DNA of 64,000 nucleotides from Comamonadaceae bacterium (GCA_027488255.1 JAIYBZ010000035.1:62001-126000), one strand, 5' to 3'; shown: positions 15,334-23,525, counted from the first letter of the stretch. A program made the numbers and translations. The notes: generated by a model from the sequence alone, not told the origin.

Positions 15334-16944
15334 TCAGGTACCGGTCAGGGCTTGGGGCGCTGTCTTGAGTTTGGCCAGCTTGTAGCGCAAGGTGCGCGGG
15401 CTGATGCCCAGCTTGCGGGCCGCTTCCATGCGGCTGTCGGTGGCCTCGATGGCCGCCATGATCAGCTGGTGTTCGTTGCTTTTCACGGCTTCAAACAGAC
15501 CCGCAGCTTGCACTTCAATCGGCACGCTGCTGGCCGATGGGCTGGTGCTGGCCCAGTTCATGACCATCGCCGCATCGTCTGTCCGCTCGGCATGGCGCGG
15601 GGCTGTGGGGGCTTGGACGGCCGGAGCGTGGACAGGCGCATGGATTGGTGCTTGGACCGTGGACGTTTGAATGGCGGGGGCGTTGGCCCAAACTGCCACT
15701 GCGTCTTCCATGCGGTCAAACATCAGGTGCTCTGGGCGAATTTGGCGGTCTGGGCACAACACGATGGCGCGGTGCACCACGTTTTCGAGCTCGCGCACGT
15801 TGCCGGGCCAGCTGTGCTGCAACAGCATTTGCTGGGCTTGCAAGCTCACGCTGTAGGCCGGTGGGGTGGGGCTGTGCTGGGACAACATGCAGGCCACCAA
15901 GGGCAAGATGTCGCCCGTGCGCTCGCGCAGCGCGGGGATGTGCAGCTTGAAGGTGCTGATGCGGAAATACAAATCTTCGCGGAACTCACGTTGTTGCATG
16001 GCCACGCGCAGGTCTTTGTTGGTGGCGGCCACGATGCGCACATCCAACTCCACCTTGCGCTCGCTGCCCAAACGGGTCAGCTGGCGTTCTTGCAACACGC
16101 GCAGCAACTTGGCTTGCAAGTGGATGGGCATTTCGCCAATTTCGTCCAAGAACAAGGTGCCGCCGTGGGCTTGCTCAAACAAACCACGGTGCTCTTTTTG
16201 GGCGCCTGTAAAGGCGCCTTTTTCGTGGCCAAACAGCATGTCGTCAATCAGTTGTTCGGGCAGGGCCGCGCAGTTCAGACTGACAAATGGACCGCGGGCG
16301 CGGGCCGAAGATTCGTGCAACACGCGGGCCAACACTTCTTTACCCGCACCGGTAGGGCCTTCAATCAACACTGTGACACCGGCTTGGCCCACGCGTTGTG
16401 CCAAAGCCAAGAGGTGGCGGCTGGTGGGGTCGACATACACCGCGCTGCGGGGCGCGGGGGTGGCTGCCATAGAGGGGGAAGGGGTAGGGGCCATGGTTGT
16501 GGCAGTGGCCGTATTGACTTCAGATAGGGGGGCTGGTGCCGTAGGGGTTTCGCGCAGGGTTTCTGTCGGCGCGGCTTCTGTCATGTCGCCAGCGTGCAAC
16601 GCTTCGCGCCAAGACACTGGCGACATGTCGTCTGAGGACATGACCGACCAAGCACCACAGCGCATGGCGGCGACCACCAGCTTCATCAAGTGGCGGTCGA
16701 TGCGGCAGATCACGCGGGTGGCTTTGCCATCGCCTTGCAGCCACACGCTCAGCGCTTGCAAATCGGCATCGTTGGCAATGCGGGCGGCCAGCCATTGGCC
16801 AGGACGGGTGGGGGGCAGCTCATGCCAGCTGCTGATCACACGCACGCCCAATCCGGCTTGAGCCAGAGCGTGATGCTGGGACGATGTCAGTGGCTCGTGT
16901 GTGTCGAGCCAGAGTCCTTCGTGGGCATTGATGTGGGCTTGCAT
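15334..16944 (-). CDS. Sigma54-dependent flagellar activator, FlbD/FlrC-like
   Basis: A 536-residue NtrC-family activator. The N-terminal ~150 residues look like a receiver remnant but no phosphorylatable acidic pocket is evident; a Pro/Thr/Ala linker follows. The AAA+ domain has Walker A GPTGAGKE, the sigma54-contact loop [14 protein letters not shown] and the arginine region REDLYFRIS. A second linker (Pro/Ala/His) leads to a Fis-type helix-turn-helix (EAARKLGISPRTLRYKLAKL). Such proteins switch on middle flagellar genes with RpoN. Its own sigma54 site 37 bases upstream implies control by the FleQ-type protein at 46129 or autoregulation. Position ahead of fliE matches FlbD/FleR/FlrC loci. 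Confidence 0.93.
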   Translation of the reverse strand: MQAHINAHEGLWLDTHEPLTSSQHHALAQAGLGVRVISSWHELPPTRPGQWLAARIANDADLQALSVWLQGDGKATRVICRIDRHLMKLVVAAMRCGAWSVMSSDDMSPVSWREALHAGDMTEAAPTETLRETPTAPAPLSEVNTATATTMAPTPSPSMAATPAPRSAVYVDPTSRHLLALAQRVGQAGVTVLIEGPTGAGKEVLARVLHESSARARGPFVSLNCAALPEQLIDDMLFGHEKGAFTGAQKEHRGLFEQAHGGTLFLDEIGEMPIHLQAKLLRVLQERQLTRLGSERKVELDVRIVAATNKDLRVAMQQREFREDLYFRISTFKLHIPALRERTGDILPLVACMLSQHSPTPPAYSVSLQAQQMLLQHSWPGNVRELENVVHRAIVLCPDRQIRPEHLMFDRMEDAVAVWANAPAIQTSTVQAPIHAPVHAPAVQAPTAPRHAERTDDAAMVMNWASTSPSASSVPIEVQAAGLFEAVKSNEHQLIMAAIEATDSRMEAARKLGISPRTLRYKLAKLKTAPQALTGT

Positions 16945-16980
16945 GTGTGACCTGTTAAAAATAAGTAACAGACACCTCGA

Positions 16981-16996
16981 TGCAATAGTTGTGCCA
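16981..16996 (-). promoter_or_regulatory. Sigma54 (RpoN) promoter for the FlbD-like gene and fliE operon
   Basis: On the minus strand the site reads TGGCACAACTATTGCA. It matches the consensus TGGCACG-N4-TTGCW at all but one position and has the required 10-base spacing between the GG and GC pairs. It lies 37 bases upstream of the ATG at 16944, in an otherwise A/T-rich gap of about 120 bases (16945-17064) that holds no other feature. Confidence 0.85.
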
Positions 16997-17064
16997 ATCT
17001 ATAAATATGCAATAAATACTAATTTAATTGCGAAATTTGACAGTTTGACGAGAACTCGACAGGG

Positions 17065-17319
17065 TCAGGCCCAGGTTTTTGGCGGCTGGGGCCGCGCAGA
17101 CCCCGCCGAAGAGGGGGCGTTTTTGGGGGTGTTTTTGGCTTGAAAGCTTTGGCAAAACTGACCGTCGGCGCGCAGCACTTCGAGCGCCGGCAATACGGCA
17201 CTTTTGAAGCTCATGCGCTGACAGGCATAGGGCAGACGGGGGTCCCAGCTCACGGCAAAGAACTGACATTGCCAGCAATTGGGGCCGCGTTGCGCCGCGA
17301 GAGAGCCCGACGAATTCAT
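17065..17319 (-). CDS. Small Cys-rich conserved protein downstream of flagellin
   Basis: An 84-residue protein, 18 bases after the large flagellin stop on the same strand. The core CWQCQFFAVSWDPRLPYACQ...MSFKSAVLP...ADGQFCQSFQ resembles a small conserved bacterial family with two CxxC-type or lone Cys positions, WD-x3-PYxC and FKS-x3-P motifs. Such proteins are sometimes labelled uracil-DNA glycosylase without evidence. Four conserved Cys suggest metal binding. The C-terminal ~25 residues are a Pro/Lys/Ser tail. Function unknown. A longer frame on this strand (17024-17326) is an overlapping out-of-phase reading with no family resemblance. Confidence 0.72.
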   Translation of the reverse strand: MNSSGSLAAQRGPNCWQCQFFAVSWDPRLPYACQRMSFKSAVLPALEVLRADGQFCQSFQAKNTPKNAPSSAGSARPQPPKTWA

Positions 17320-17337
17320 GGCTCAAAGACCCACCAC

Positions 17338-19905
17338 TTAGCCTTGCAGCAACTTCAGCACGTTTTGCTGGGTGGTGTTGGCTTGTGCCAGTACGGCGGT
17401 GGCCGCTTGCTGCATGATTTGCGTGCGGGCCAAGTCGGTACTGGCTTTGGCGTAATCGGCGTCTTCAATCTGGCTGCGCGAGGCTTGCGTGTTGGTGGCC
17501 ACGTTGGTCAAGTTGTCCATCACGTAGTCCAAGCGGTTCATCACCGCACCCATGCGTGCACGGTCGCCGTTGACGCGGTCCAGCACCACATCGAGCTTGC
17601 TCAACATATTGCGGGCCGCATCGGCGGTGTCGATGCGGTTGGTGCGCTGGGCGGTGCCCGACAAGGCCACATCGCCAGTGATCTCGCTGGTGATGGGGCC
17701 TTTGCTGCCGTAATCGGCCAGGTCAATGTGAATGGTTTGGGCAGCGCCTGCGCCCACGTGGAAGGACAAACGTCCGGTGCGTGGTGGGGTGAGTTTGCTC
17801 ACCGCATCGGCCACTTCGCCGCCATAGGTGCCTTCTTGGAAGCCCAAGGTGCTGAAATCGCCTTCGGTATTGAAGCCGTTGTCGCCAGGGCTCAAGGTGA
17901 AAGGTTTGTCTGACTTCAGGGACACCGAGCCGTAAACCGTTGAGGCACCGGCGTAGGTGGCGCTGGTTTGGCTGGCGGTGGCTACCGTGCCGGCCAAGCC
18001 CATTTCGGCCAAGGTGGTGGAGGTCCAGACCGACAGGTTGCGGCCATCGGATGTTTCGAGCATCAGTTTGCCGTCGCTGGTGGCACTGGCCTCAACGCCG
18101 TGCTGGCCTTGCTGCACGTTCACAGCGGCAATGATTTTGTTGAGTCGCGAGGTGGCCGACTCGCCGGCCGTCAAGGTCACCGCCACGGCGGTGCCGTTCA
18201 AAAACAATGTGGCAGACGCACTGCTGGTGGTGGTGGGGGCCGAAGTGGCCACCATGCTGGCGGGGCTGGCCACCGCGGTCACGCCGGTGTCGGCAGAGCT
18301 GGCATTGATGGCGTTGGCAATCGCAATGGCGCTGCCCGAGCGAGAGCTGCTGCTGCTGACGGTTGACGAACGGGTGTCGTCGGCATCGGTGGCGCCACGA
18401 ATGGCTTGGCCATTGATCTTCAAGTCGCCATCGCCCAAAGTTTGGATGGCACCTGCTGTGGCCACCACGGGGCGTGTCATGGAAGTGAACACCGAGGTGT
18501 TGCTGGTGTAGTCGTCAGGGCGCAAGCCTGCACGGTTCCAGTCGTTGGTGCTGGTCACGACCATGCTGCCTTCTACACTGCTTTCCAAGGAATAAGTGCC
18601 AATTTGCAAGCCTTGGCGCAAACCGGTGCGGGATGAGAAATTGGCATCGGTGCCCGAGGTGTTGAAGGCCACCTCGATGTTGCGACCGTCTTTGGCCACC
18701 AATTGGATGCCCAAATTGTCAGAACCTGTGTTGATGGCCATCACGCCGGTTTGGGCACTGATGGCGTTGATGGCATCGACCACCGTGACCCGGCTTTCGC
18801 GCAAGTTGTTCAGGGTGGTGGTGATCTCGGGTGTGGTGTAACCGTTGATGCTGATGGTGCCGGTCATGGCGGCGCCATTGCTCATGGCGGCCCCCGACAT
18901 GATGTTGGTGTTGACCGTGGCGGCAACGCCTGTCTCGGCGGTCATCTGGTTGATGGCCTTGGCGCGAGAGATGGCGCTGGCATCGGCATTGGCGCTGGGC
19001 GACACGGTGTCGTAGCTGGACAAGGCGATGGGAATGGTTTTGCCATTGATCACCAAGTCATTGGCCTGCATGGCCGTGATGTCAGGCATGGCACGGGTCA
19101 CGCGCACGCCAATGACATCGCCACTGGCATACGCCGCGACTGCACCGCCGACGGTGACGGTTTGGGTAAAGGTGGTGTTGCCACTGACCAAGCCAGAGCC
19201 TGCCTTCAGGGTCACGACGTTGCTGGCCAAGCTGATCACGTTGCTGTCGGCCACATCCAGTGTCACAACACGGCCGTCATCCATGGTGAAAGTGGCGGCG
19301 GAGATGGCTGGGCCCGCTCCCATCGTCACGCTCAGGGCGCCCGACTTGACAAACGTGCCACTGGCGGCCACCGAGTTGGCGCCGACCGACGTGGTGGGTG
19401 TGCCGGCGGTGAAAGTCAGGGTTTCGTTCAGAGAACCGGCCGACGTCGCCTTGTACACAGGACGTGTGCCCACGGGCTCACCGGCCGTGCCGTTCAAGAT
19501 GGCAAAACCGTTCCACTGAGTCTGGTCAGAAATCGACTCGATCTGTTGCTTGAGTTGCTGGAATTCCAGGTCCAGGTAACCGCGCTGGTCGACCGAGTTG
19601 GTGTCGTTGATGGCCTGCACCGACAACTCACGCATGCGTTGCAGCATGTCGTTGATGGAGGCGGTGGCCCCTTCGGCTGTTTGAATCAAAGAGACCGCAT
19701 CGCCTGCGTTTTTGACCGCCATCTCCAAGCTGCGAATCTGCTGGGTCATTCTTTGCGAAATCGCCAAACCCGCCGCATCGTCGCGGGCCGAGTTGATGCG
19801 CTTGCCTGTGGACAGCTGCTGCATCGCAACGCTTTGGCTGCGCTCTGAGTTGCGCAGTGCGTTTTGGGTATACAACGCATTCACGTTGGTGTTGATGACG
19901 GACAT
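17338..19905 (-). CDS. fliC: Very large flagellin (855 aa)
   Basis: The N-terminal D0/D1 domain is canonical (SVINTNVNALYTQNALRNS, STGKRINSARDDAAGLAIS), as is the C-terminus (MLSKLDVVLDRVNGDRARMGAV; DYAKASTDLARTQIMQQAAT; NVLKLLQG). Between them lie about 550 residues of Thr/Ser/Ala/Gly/Val-rich beta-type sequence, including repeated flagellin-IN-like pieces (VINGKTIPI, ISINGYTTPEI, LKINGQAIRGA; IKAINQMTAETGV-like AKAINQMTAETGVAA). Salmonella FliC is about 495 aa, so this filament carries large surface domains. ATG 19905 follows GGAAAGGAAGAG; the frame to 19929 adds 8 unlikely residues. It follows the TPR-like gene, whose sigma54 site may drive both. Base composition here is high-GC, unlike the small flagellins. 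Confidence 0.97.
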   Translation of the reverse strand: MSVINTNVNALYTQNALRNSERSQSVAMQQLSTGKRINSARDDAAGLAISQRMTQQIRSLEMAVKNAGDAVSLIQTAEGATASINDMLQRMRELSVQAINDTNSVDQRGYLDLEFQQLKQQIESISDQTQWNGFAILNGTAGEPVGTRPVYKATSAGSLNETLTFTAGTPTTSVGANSVAASGTFVKSGALSVTMGAGPAISAATFTMDDGRVVTLDVADSNVISLASNVVTLKAGSGLVSGNTTFTQTVTVGGAVAAYASGDVIGVRVTRAMPDITAMQANDLVINGKTIPIALSSYDTVSPSANADASAISRAKAINQMTAETGVAATVNTNIMSGAAMSNGAAMTGTISINGYTTPEITTTLNNLRESRVTVVDAINAISAQTGVMAINTGSDNLGIQLVAKDGRNIEVAFNTSGTDANFSSRTGLRQGLQIGTYSLESSVEGSMVVTSTNDWNRAGLRPDDYTSNTSVFTSMTRPVVATAGAIQTLGDGDLKINGQAIRGATDADDTRSSTVSSSSSRSGSAIAIANAINASSADTGVTAVASPASMVATSAPTTTSSASATLFLNGTAVAVTLTAGESATSRLNKIIAAVNVQQGQHGVEASATSDGKLMLETSDGRNLSVWTSTTLAEMGLAGTVATASQTSATYAGASTVYGSVSLKSDKPFTLSPGDNGFNTEGDFSTLGFQEGTYGGEVADAVSKLTPPRTGRLSFHVGAGAAQTIHIDLADYGSKGPITSEITGDVALSGTAQRTNRIDTADAARNMLSKLDVVLDRVNGDRARMGAVMNRLDYVMDNLTNVATNTQASRSQIEDADYAKASTDLARTQIMQQAATAVLAQANTTQQNVLKLLQG

Positions 19906-19944
19906 GGTCTCTTCCTTTCCAGGATGCAACGGGCTTGATCGGTG

Positions 19945-19970
19945 AACATTTGCCGTTGTGCGGCAATGTT
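19945..19970. repeat. Inverted repeat in the fliC leader
   Basis: AACATTTGCCG-TTGTG-CGGCAATGTT forms an imperfect hairpin with one bulged base, 40-65 bases upstream of the large flagellin ATG. There is no T-run, so it is not a standard terminator. It may be an mRNA-stability or translational element of fliC, or a processing signal between the TPR-like gene and fliC. Confidence 0.55.
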
Positions 19971-19994
19971 TTGCCTGTTAATCGTTTTGAGTGG

Positions 19995-20465
19995 TTAGTT
20001 GGTCAGTTCAGGGGAGGGCATTACCGCAGGACCGTCCAGGAAGTCGTCTTGCTCTTCCAACAAAGAGGGGTCTTGCGGCCACTGGGCCAAGCCTTGGGCC
20101 AAGATGCGCTGGGCACGGGCCAAGTCCAGGTTGCAGCGCTGTGCACGGACCAACATCTTGTAAGTCATCACAGGGGCCTTGGTGCCTTGCACGCTGAGCA
20201 GTTGCTCCAAATGCTGGGCGGCTTCAGCCCAGTTTTCTTGAGTGAGAGCAATCAAACCCGACATGGCCAACAGGTCTTCGCTGTGGGGATGCATGGCCAA
20301 ACCAGCATCGGCCAAAGCCTGTGCCAGCGTCATTTCATTGGACATCACCAATTTTTGGATGCCCATGCGCAAATCGGATGGCGAATATTTGACAGGGTCT
20401 TGCGGCAAGCGGCCAACATAGTCCGGGAGGGCCTTTTCCATCAGGTGCGTGACTGAAATTTGCAT
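19995..20465 (-). CDS. TPR-like small protein, candidate flagellin chaperone
   Basis: A 156-residue soluble helical protein. Residues about 45-140 show helix-pair repeats with TPR-type spacing (LAQALADAGLAMHPHSEDLLAMSGLIAL, then NWAEAAQHLEQLL, then DLARAQRILAQGLAQWPQDPSL), resembling the compact TPR folds of type III secretion chaperones. ATG 20465 (MQISVTHLMEKA) has AAGGT nearby; an upstream start at 20513 is less likely. A sigma54 site lies 70 bases upstream and the large flagellin follows 89 bases downstream, so it is probably expressed just before or with that flagellin. Function not established; chaperone or assembly-factor role is inference. Confidence 0.75.
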   Translation of the reverse strand: MQISVTHLMEKALPDYVGRLPQDPVKYSPSDLRMGIQKLVMSNEMTLAQALADAGLAMHPHSEDLLAMSGLIALTQENWAEAAQHLEQLLSVQGTKAPVMTYKMLVRAQRCNLDLARAQRILAQGLAQWPQDPSLLEEQDDFLDGPAVMPSPELTN

Positions 20466-20534
20466 ACCTTGGTTCCTTTTTGAAGAAATTTGTCTTGCCG
20501 CTTTTGACCTCAAAAGTCGGTTTCGGGTGAGTTA

Positions 20535-20550
20535 AGCAATATCGATGCCA
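20535..20550 (-). promoter_or_regulatory. Sigma54 promoter for the TPR-like gene and fliC
   Basis: The minus strand reads TGGCATCGATATTGCT: TGGCA and TTGCT match the consensus and the GG-to-GC spacing is exactly 10 bases. It starts 20 bases past the fliB stop codon and 70 bases before the TPR-like ATG. Confidence 0.8.
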
Positions 20551-20569
20551 GATTTTTTGCCGCTGACGC

Positions 20570-21847
20570 TCAAGCCGCCAAGAGGGTTTGAGAGGCGGGT
20601 TCGACCAGGTCGTCGCGCAAAAAGTAGATGACCCGTTCCAGCTGGTTCATGCCAGCGCTGAGCAAGGCATTGGTCACTTGTGCTGTGAACAGATGGTCAT
20701 GCTCAAATTTCCGGCAGAAAACTTGAACCGTGTCGACCAACTCAGAAGGTTCAGGCAATGAGCCGGGGGCAGCGCATTGGAACGCCAACATGAACCGGAT
20801 CACGCCAAATCGGGTGATAAGGCGCAAAAAACTTTCATAAAGTGTGGGTGTTCTGAACGGAAAGAGTTCATTGAACATTTGAGCCACCAAAAAGTTTTCT
20901 AAAAAGTGGGGGTGTTTTTTTAACGCAATTTGGCTGCAGCCCAAGCCACGCACATAGTTTTTAAGCAGTTCAACTTCTTTCATTTCGGAGTCGATCCCAC
21001 TCGTGGCCATGCCAGTGATGATTTTTTTGAAAACCTTGGACTGGTGCTCAGTTTGAAATTGGTTTTGTCGCAATTGCCATACAGATCGAAAGATCTGCAA
21101 TTGCGCCTCTGGACGCGCCTGAATGTCTTTAAAGTTATCCGCAATCAATTTGTTTTCAAGCAAATGCATGAAGCCATCTAAGTGCTGTTTCACCTCGGTG
21201 TAACGGGCGTTTTGAAGTAAGGGGTCTAACTCCGAACACAGCACGCCCATGGCGGCAAGACGTTGCCATAACGGCAAATTTGTGTCACGGACCAAGCGCA
21301 AAGTGGCAAACCTAATGTCGTTTCTGAGGCTTTGAGGGACTTTTGCAGGTGCTTTAGCTTCTTGGATCACACTGGATCGAACTTGAATATCAACTTCGTC
21401 AAAGTCCAAGGGGCCGGGATTGAGCAAGACTTTTCTGGCCGATTCGGGGCAGGACAATTCAAATCCTTGCTGCATCAATCCATCGAAGCGGTAAGTCAAT
21501 CGAGGGTAGCTAGAGCAGGTGTTGGAGAGGAAGTCTTCGCCCAATTCGGATTGCACGCTGCACAGCTTTTCCTTCATAAAACTGCATTGCCGTGTCGTTT
21601 CATCCATTGCCATAGAGCCATACATTGCCTCGGTGGGGGCTTTTCGATTGCGGTGGATGTCTTTGGAAAATTGCCCCTTCAAGTTGGGGTTGGCAGATTT
21701 TTTGTAGGCATTGAAAGTTTTTCGATCAATGGTGACATTCCAACCCGTGCAGCAGTTATCTGGGCAATCAGCACCTGCACAGGCAAAATCTGCCAGCTGA
21801 ATCGGAATCAAAGCTCGGATGTTTTTAGTAGGGTGAAGAACTGGCAT
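20570..21847 (-). CDS. fliB: Flagellin lysine-N-methylase FliB
   Basis: A 425-residue protein with the FliB signature near its N-terminus: FACAGADCPDNCCTGWNV, then CSFMKEKLCSVQSELGEDFL and CSSYPRLTYRFDG, with FELSCPESAR further on; the Cys pattern suggests an iron-sulfur cluster as in this family. FliB methylates surface lysines of flagellin, raising hydrophobicity and adhesion in Salmonella. ATG 21847 is chosen because GGAG lies 6 bases upstream; ATGs at 21859 and 21880 lack such a site, and the second would precede the predicted start of the sigma54 transcript. The gene is clearly more A/T-rich than the fli genes around, hinting at separate acquisition. It is bracketed by the large and small flagellin genes. 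Confidence 0.93.
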   Translation of the reverse strand: MPVLHPTKNIRALIPIQLADFACAGADCPDNCCTGWNVTIDRKTFNAYKKSANPNLKGQFSKDIHRNRKAPTEAMYGSMAMDETTRQCSFMKEKLCSVQSELGEDFLSNTCSSYPRLTYRFDGLMQQGFELSCPESARKVLLNPGPLDFDEVDIQVRSSVIQEAKAPAKVPQSLRNDIRFATLRLVRDTNLPLWQRLAAMGVLCSELDPLLQNARYTEVKQHLDGFMHLLENKLIADNFKDIQARPEAQLQIFRSVWQLRQNQFQTEHQSKVFKKIITGMATSGIDSEMKEVELLKNYVRGLGCSQIALKKHPHFLENFLVAQMFNELFPFRTPTLYESFLRLITRFGVIRFMLAFQCAAPGSLPEPSELVDTVQVFCRKFEHDHLFTAQVTNALLSAGMNQLERVIYFLRDDLVEPASQTLLAA

Positions 21848-21875
21848 TGATGGCTCCATGTTGTTGTTTCCATCA

Positions 21876-21891
21876 AGCAAAAATCAGACCA
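21876..21891 (-). promoter_or_regulatory. Possible sigma54 promoter for fliB
   Basis: The minus strand reads TGGTCTGATTTTTGCT. TGG and TTGCT match and the GG-to-GC spacing is 10 bases, but the CAC part of the -24 box is lost. It is 28 bases upstream of the preferred fliB ATG. Confidence 0.5.
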
Positions 21892-21916
21892 ATTTGAAAG
21901 ATCTATGGAAGTGACG

Positions 21917-21946
21917 AAAAAAAACCGCCTGTTGAGGCGGTTTTTT
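21917..21946. terminator. Bidirectional rho-independent terminator
   Basis: AACCGCC-TGTTGA-GGCGGTT is a 7-base-pair GC-rich stem flanked by A-run and T-run on both sides, so it can end transcripts in either direction. It should stop the small-flagellin transcript before fliB. Confidence 0.92.
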
Positions 21947-21962
21947 GAGGGAGTGCGACGGT

Positions 21963-22736
21963 TCACCGTAGCAAAGACAACACACTTTGTGGCGACTGGT
22001 TAGCTTGCGACAACATAGCCGTTGCGGCTTGCTGGATGATTTGAGTACGCGCCAGCTCGGCACTGGACTTTGCGTAGTCAGTATCTTGAATCCGGCTTTT
22101 TGAAGCGGCCAAATTGGTCGATTGGTTGCTCAGACTGTCTGCCATGTAAGCGAGACGGTTCATATTGGCCCCAATTTCAGCACGTTGAGTAGACACTGCG
22201 CCAATGAAAGTGACCAGGTCTGCGACAGCTTTAGTGCTGTCTGGAACAGTTCCAATGGCCGTAGCAGTCAATGCCGTTGTCGTCCCATCTGCTGCAGTTG
22301 TGATTGACAAGCTTGCATGATCAACTACCGTTAAACCATTCCACTTGGCATTCGTTTTGATGTCTGTGATTGCAGCAGAGAGGGCTGTCAGTTCAGTCGT
22401 TATATTGCCTTTTTGAGCAGTATCCAGAGTGCCGTTAGCTTTTTGAACCAAGAGCTCATGCATGCGCTGGGCCATGTTGCCAATCTCTGACAATGCTCCA
22501 TCAGCTGACTGTAGAAAAGAGATCCCATCATTGATGTTTTGGACGGCCATACCAGCACCGCGCATTTGGGTGGTTAGCTTTTCGGCCATGGCCAAGCCAG
22601 CTGCATCGACTGCAGAAGACCAAGTGCGCTTGCCACTGGACAGTTGGTTCATAGCGCGGGTCATGGAGCGCTCGTTGGTTTCCAGCGCACTGCTGGCATA
22701 CATCGACTGGACGTTGGTATTAATCACTGATGACAT
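21963..22736 (-). CDS. Small flagellin, second of tandem pair
   Basis: A 257-residue flagellin: N-terminal SSVINTNVQSMYASSALETN and C-terminal SRIQDTDYAKSSAELARTQI...SVLSLLR, with only about 60 residues between the D1 parts, so almost no surface domain. The usual RINSAxDDAAGLAI motif is replaced by RTWSSAVDAAGLAMAE. It follows its near-twin by 15 bases and must share that transcript; a strong terminator lies 17 bases after its stop. GGGGAAA precedes the ATG. The first part of the gene is identical to the twin over 110 bases (22609-22718). The A/T content is higher than in the large flagellin gene. It is likely a minor or alternative filament subunit and a possible FliB substrate. Confidence 0.96.
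   Translation of the reverse strand: MSSVINTNVQSMYASSALETNERSMTRAMNQLSSGKRTWSSAVDAAGLAMAEKLTTQMRGAGMAVQNINDGISFLQSADGALSEIGNMAQRMHELLVQKANGTLDTAQKGNITTELTALSAAITDIKTNAKWNGLTVVDHASLSITTAADGTTTALTATAIGTVPDSTKAVADLVTFIGAVSTQRAEIGANMNRLAYMADSLSNQSTNLAASKSRIQDTDYAKSSAELARTQIIQQAATAMLSQANQSPQSVLSLLR
22609..22718 (-). repeat. 110-base tract identical to 23398-23507
   Basis: Within the 5' part of the small flagellin gene, 110 consecutive bases match the corresponding part of the neighbouring flagellin with no change, even at silent positions. The rest of the two genes differs at many silent sites. Confidence 0.85.
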
Positions 22737-22751
22737 GTTTTTTCCCCTGAA

Positions 22752-23525
22752 TTATTTGAGCAGTGACAACACAGCTTGTGGCGCCTGATTGGCTTGGGCC
22801 ATCATGGCGGTAGCTGCTTGTTGAATGATTTGGGTGCGCGCCAGCTCGGCACTGGACTTCGCATAGTCAGTATCTTGAATTCGGCTCTTTGATGCGGCCA
22901 AATTGGTCGACTGGTTGCTCAAGCTGTCGGCCATATAGCCCAGGCGGTTGATGTTGGCGCCAATTTCTGCACGTTGTGTTGAGACTGCCCCGATGAAGGT
23001 CACGAGTCCAGCGGCTGTTGCAGTTTTATCGGGCACAGTGCCGATGGTTGTTGCTTTGAGCGTAGCGGTTGTGCCGTCAGCAGCAGTGGTGATGGCCAAG
23101 TCTGCGTGATCGACAACAGTCAAACCATTCCACTTTGCATTGGTTTTGATGTCAGTAATGGCACCCGAAAGCGCGGTCAGCTCTGTTTCGATATTGGTTT
23201 TCTGATCAGCAGCCAGTGTGCCGTTGGCTTTTTGAACCACCAACTCGTGCATGCGCTGTGCCATGTTGCCGATTTCGGTCAATGCACCTTCAGCAGTTTG
23301 TAAGAACGAGATACCGTCGTTCATGTTTTGCACAGCCATACCAGCACCCCGCATTTGGGTGGTGAGTTTCTCGGCCATAGCCAAACCTGCCGCATCAACT
23401 GCAGAAGACCAAGTGCGCTTGCCACTGGACAGTTGGTTCATAGCGCGGGTCATGGAGCGCTCGTTGGTTTCCAGCGCACTGCTGGCATACATCGACTGGA
23501 CGTTGGTGTTAATCACTGAAGACAT
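22752..23525 (-). CDS. Small flagellin, first of tandem pair
   Basis: A 257-residue flagellin nearly identical to the next gene, with the same altered motif RTWSSAVDAAGLAMAE and a minimal central part of about 60 residues that holds most differences. ATG 23525 is chosen because AAGGAG is 7 bases upstream; the ATG at 23531 would lie one base from it. The chosen start also makes both proteins begin MSSVINTNVQ. A FliA-type promoter is 80 bases upstream, so this pair is a late transcript, unlike the large flagellin which has a sigma54 site. Role: filament subunit, perhaps proximal or alternative. Confidence 0.96.
   Translation of the reverse strand: MSSVINTNVQSMYASSALETNERSMTRAMNQLSSGKRTWSSAVDAAGLAMAEKLTTQMRGAGMAVQNMNDGISFLQTAEGALTEIGNMAQRMHELVVQKANGTLAADQKTNIETELTALSGAITDIKTNAKWNGLTVVDHADLAITTAADGTTATLKATTIGTVPDKTATAAGLVTFIGAVSTQRAEIGANINRLGYMADSLSNQSTNLAASKSRIQDTDYAKSSAELARTQIIQQAATAMMAQANQAPQAVLSLLK

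Noticed and set aside
17024..17326. Alternative minus-strand frame overlapping the small Cys-rich gene
   Set aside because: Out of phase with the frame that holds the conserved Cys motifs; no similarity seen.
19906..19994. A FliA promoter directly upstream of the large flagellin
   Set aside because: ACCGATCA resembles a -10 box, but at the 11-base spacing the -35 position reads CGCACAAC, which does not match.
21963..23525. Small flagellins as pseudogenes or truncated copies
   Set aside because: Both have complete N- and C-terminal helices, good ribosome sites, a FliA-type promoter and a terminator; they are short but intact.
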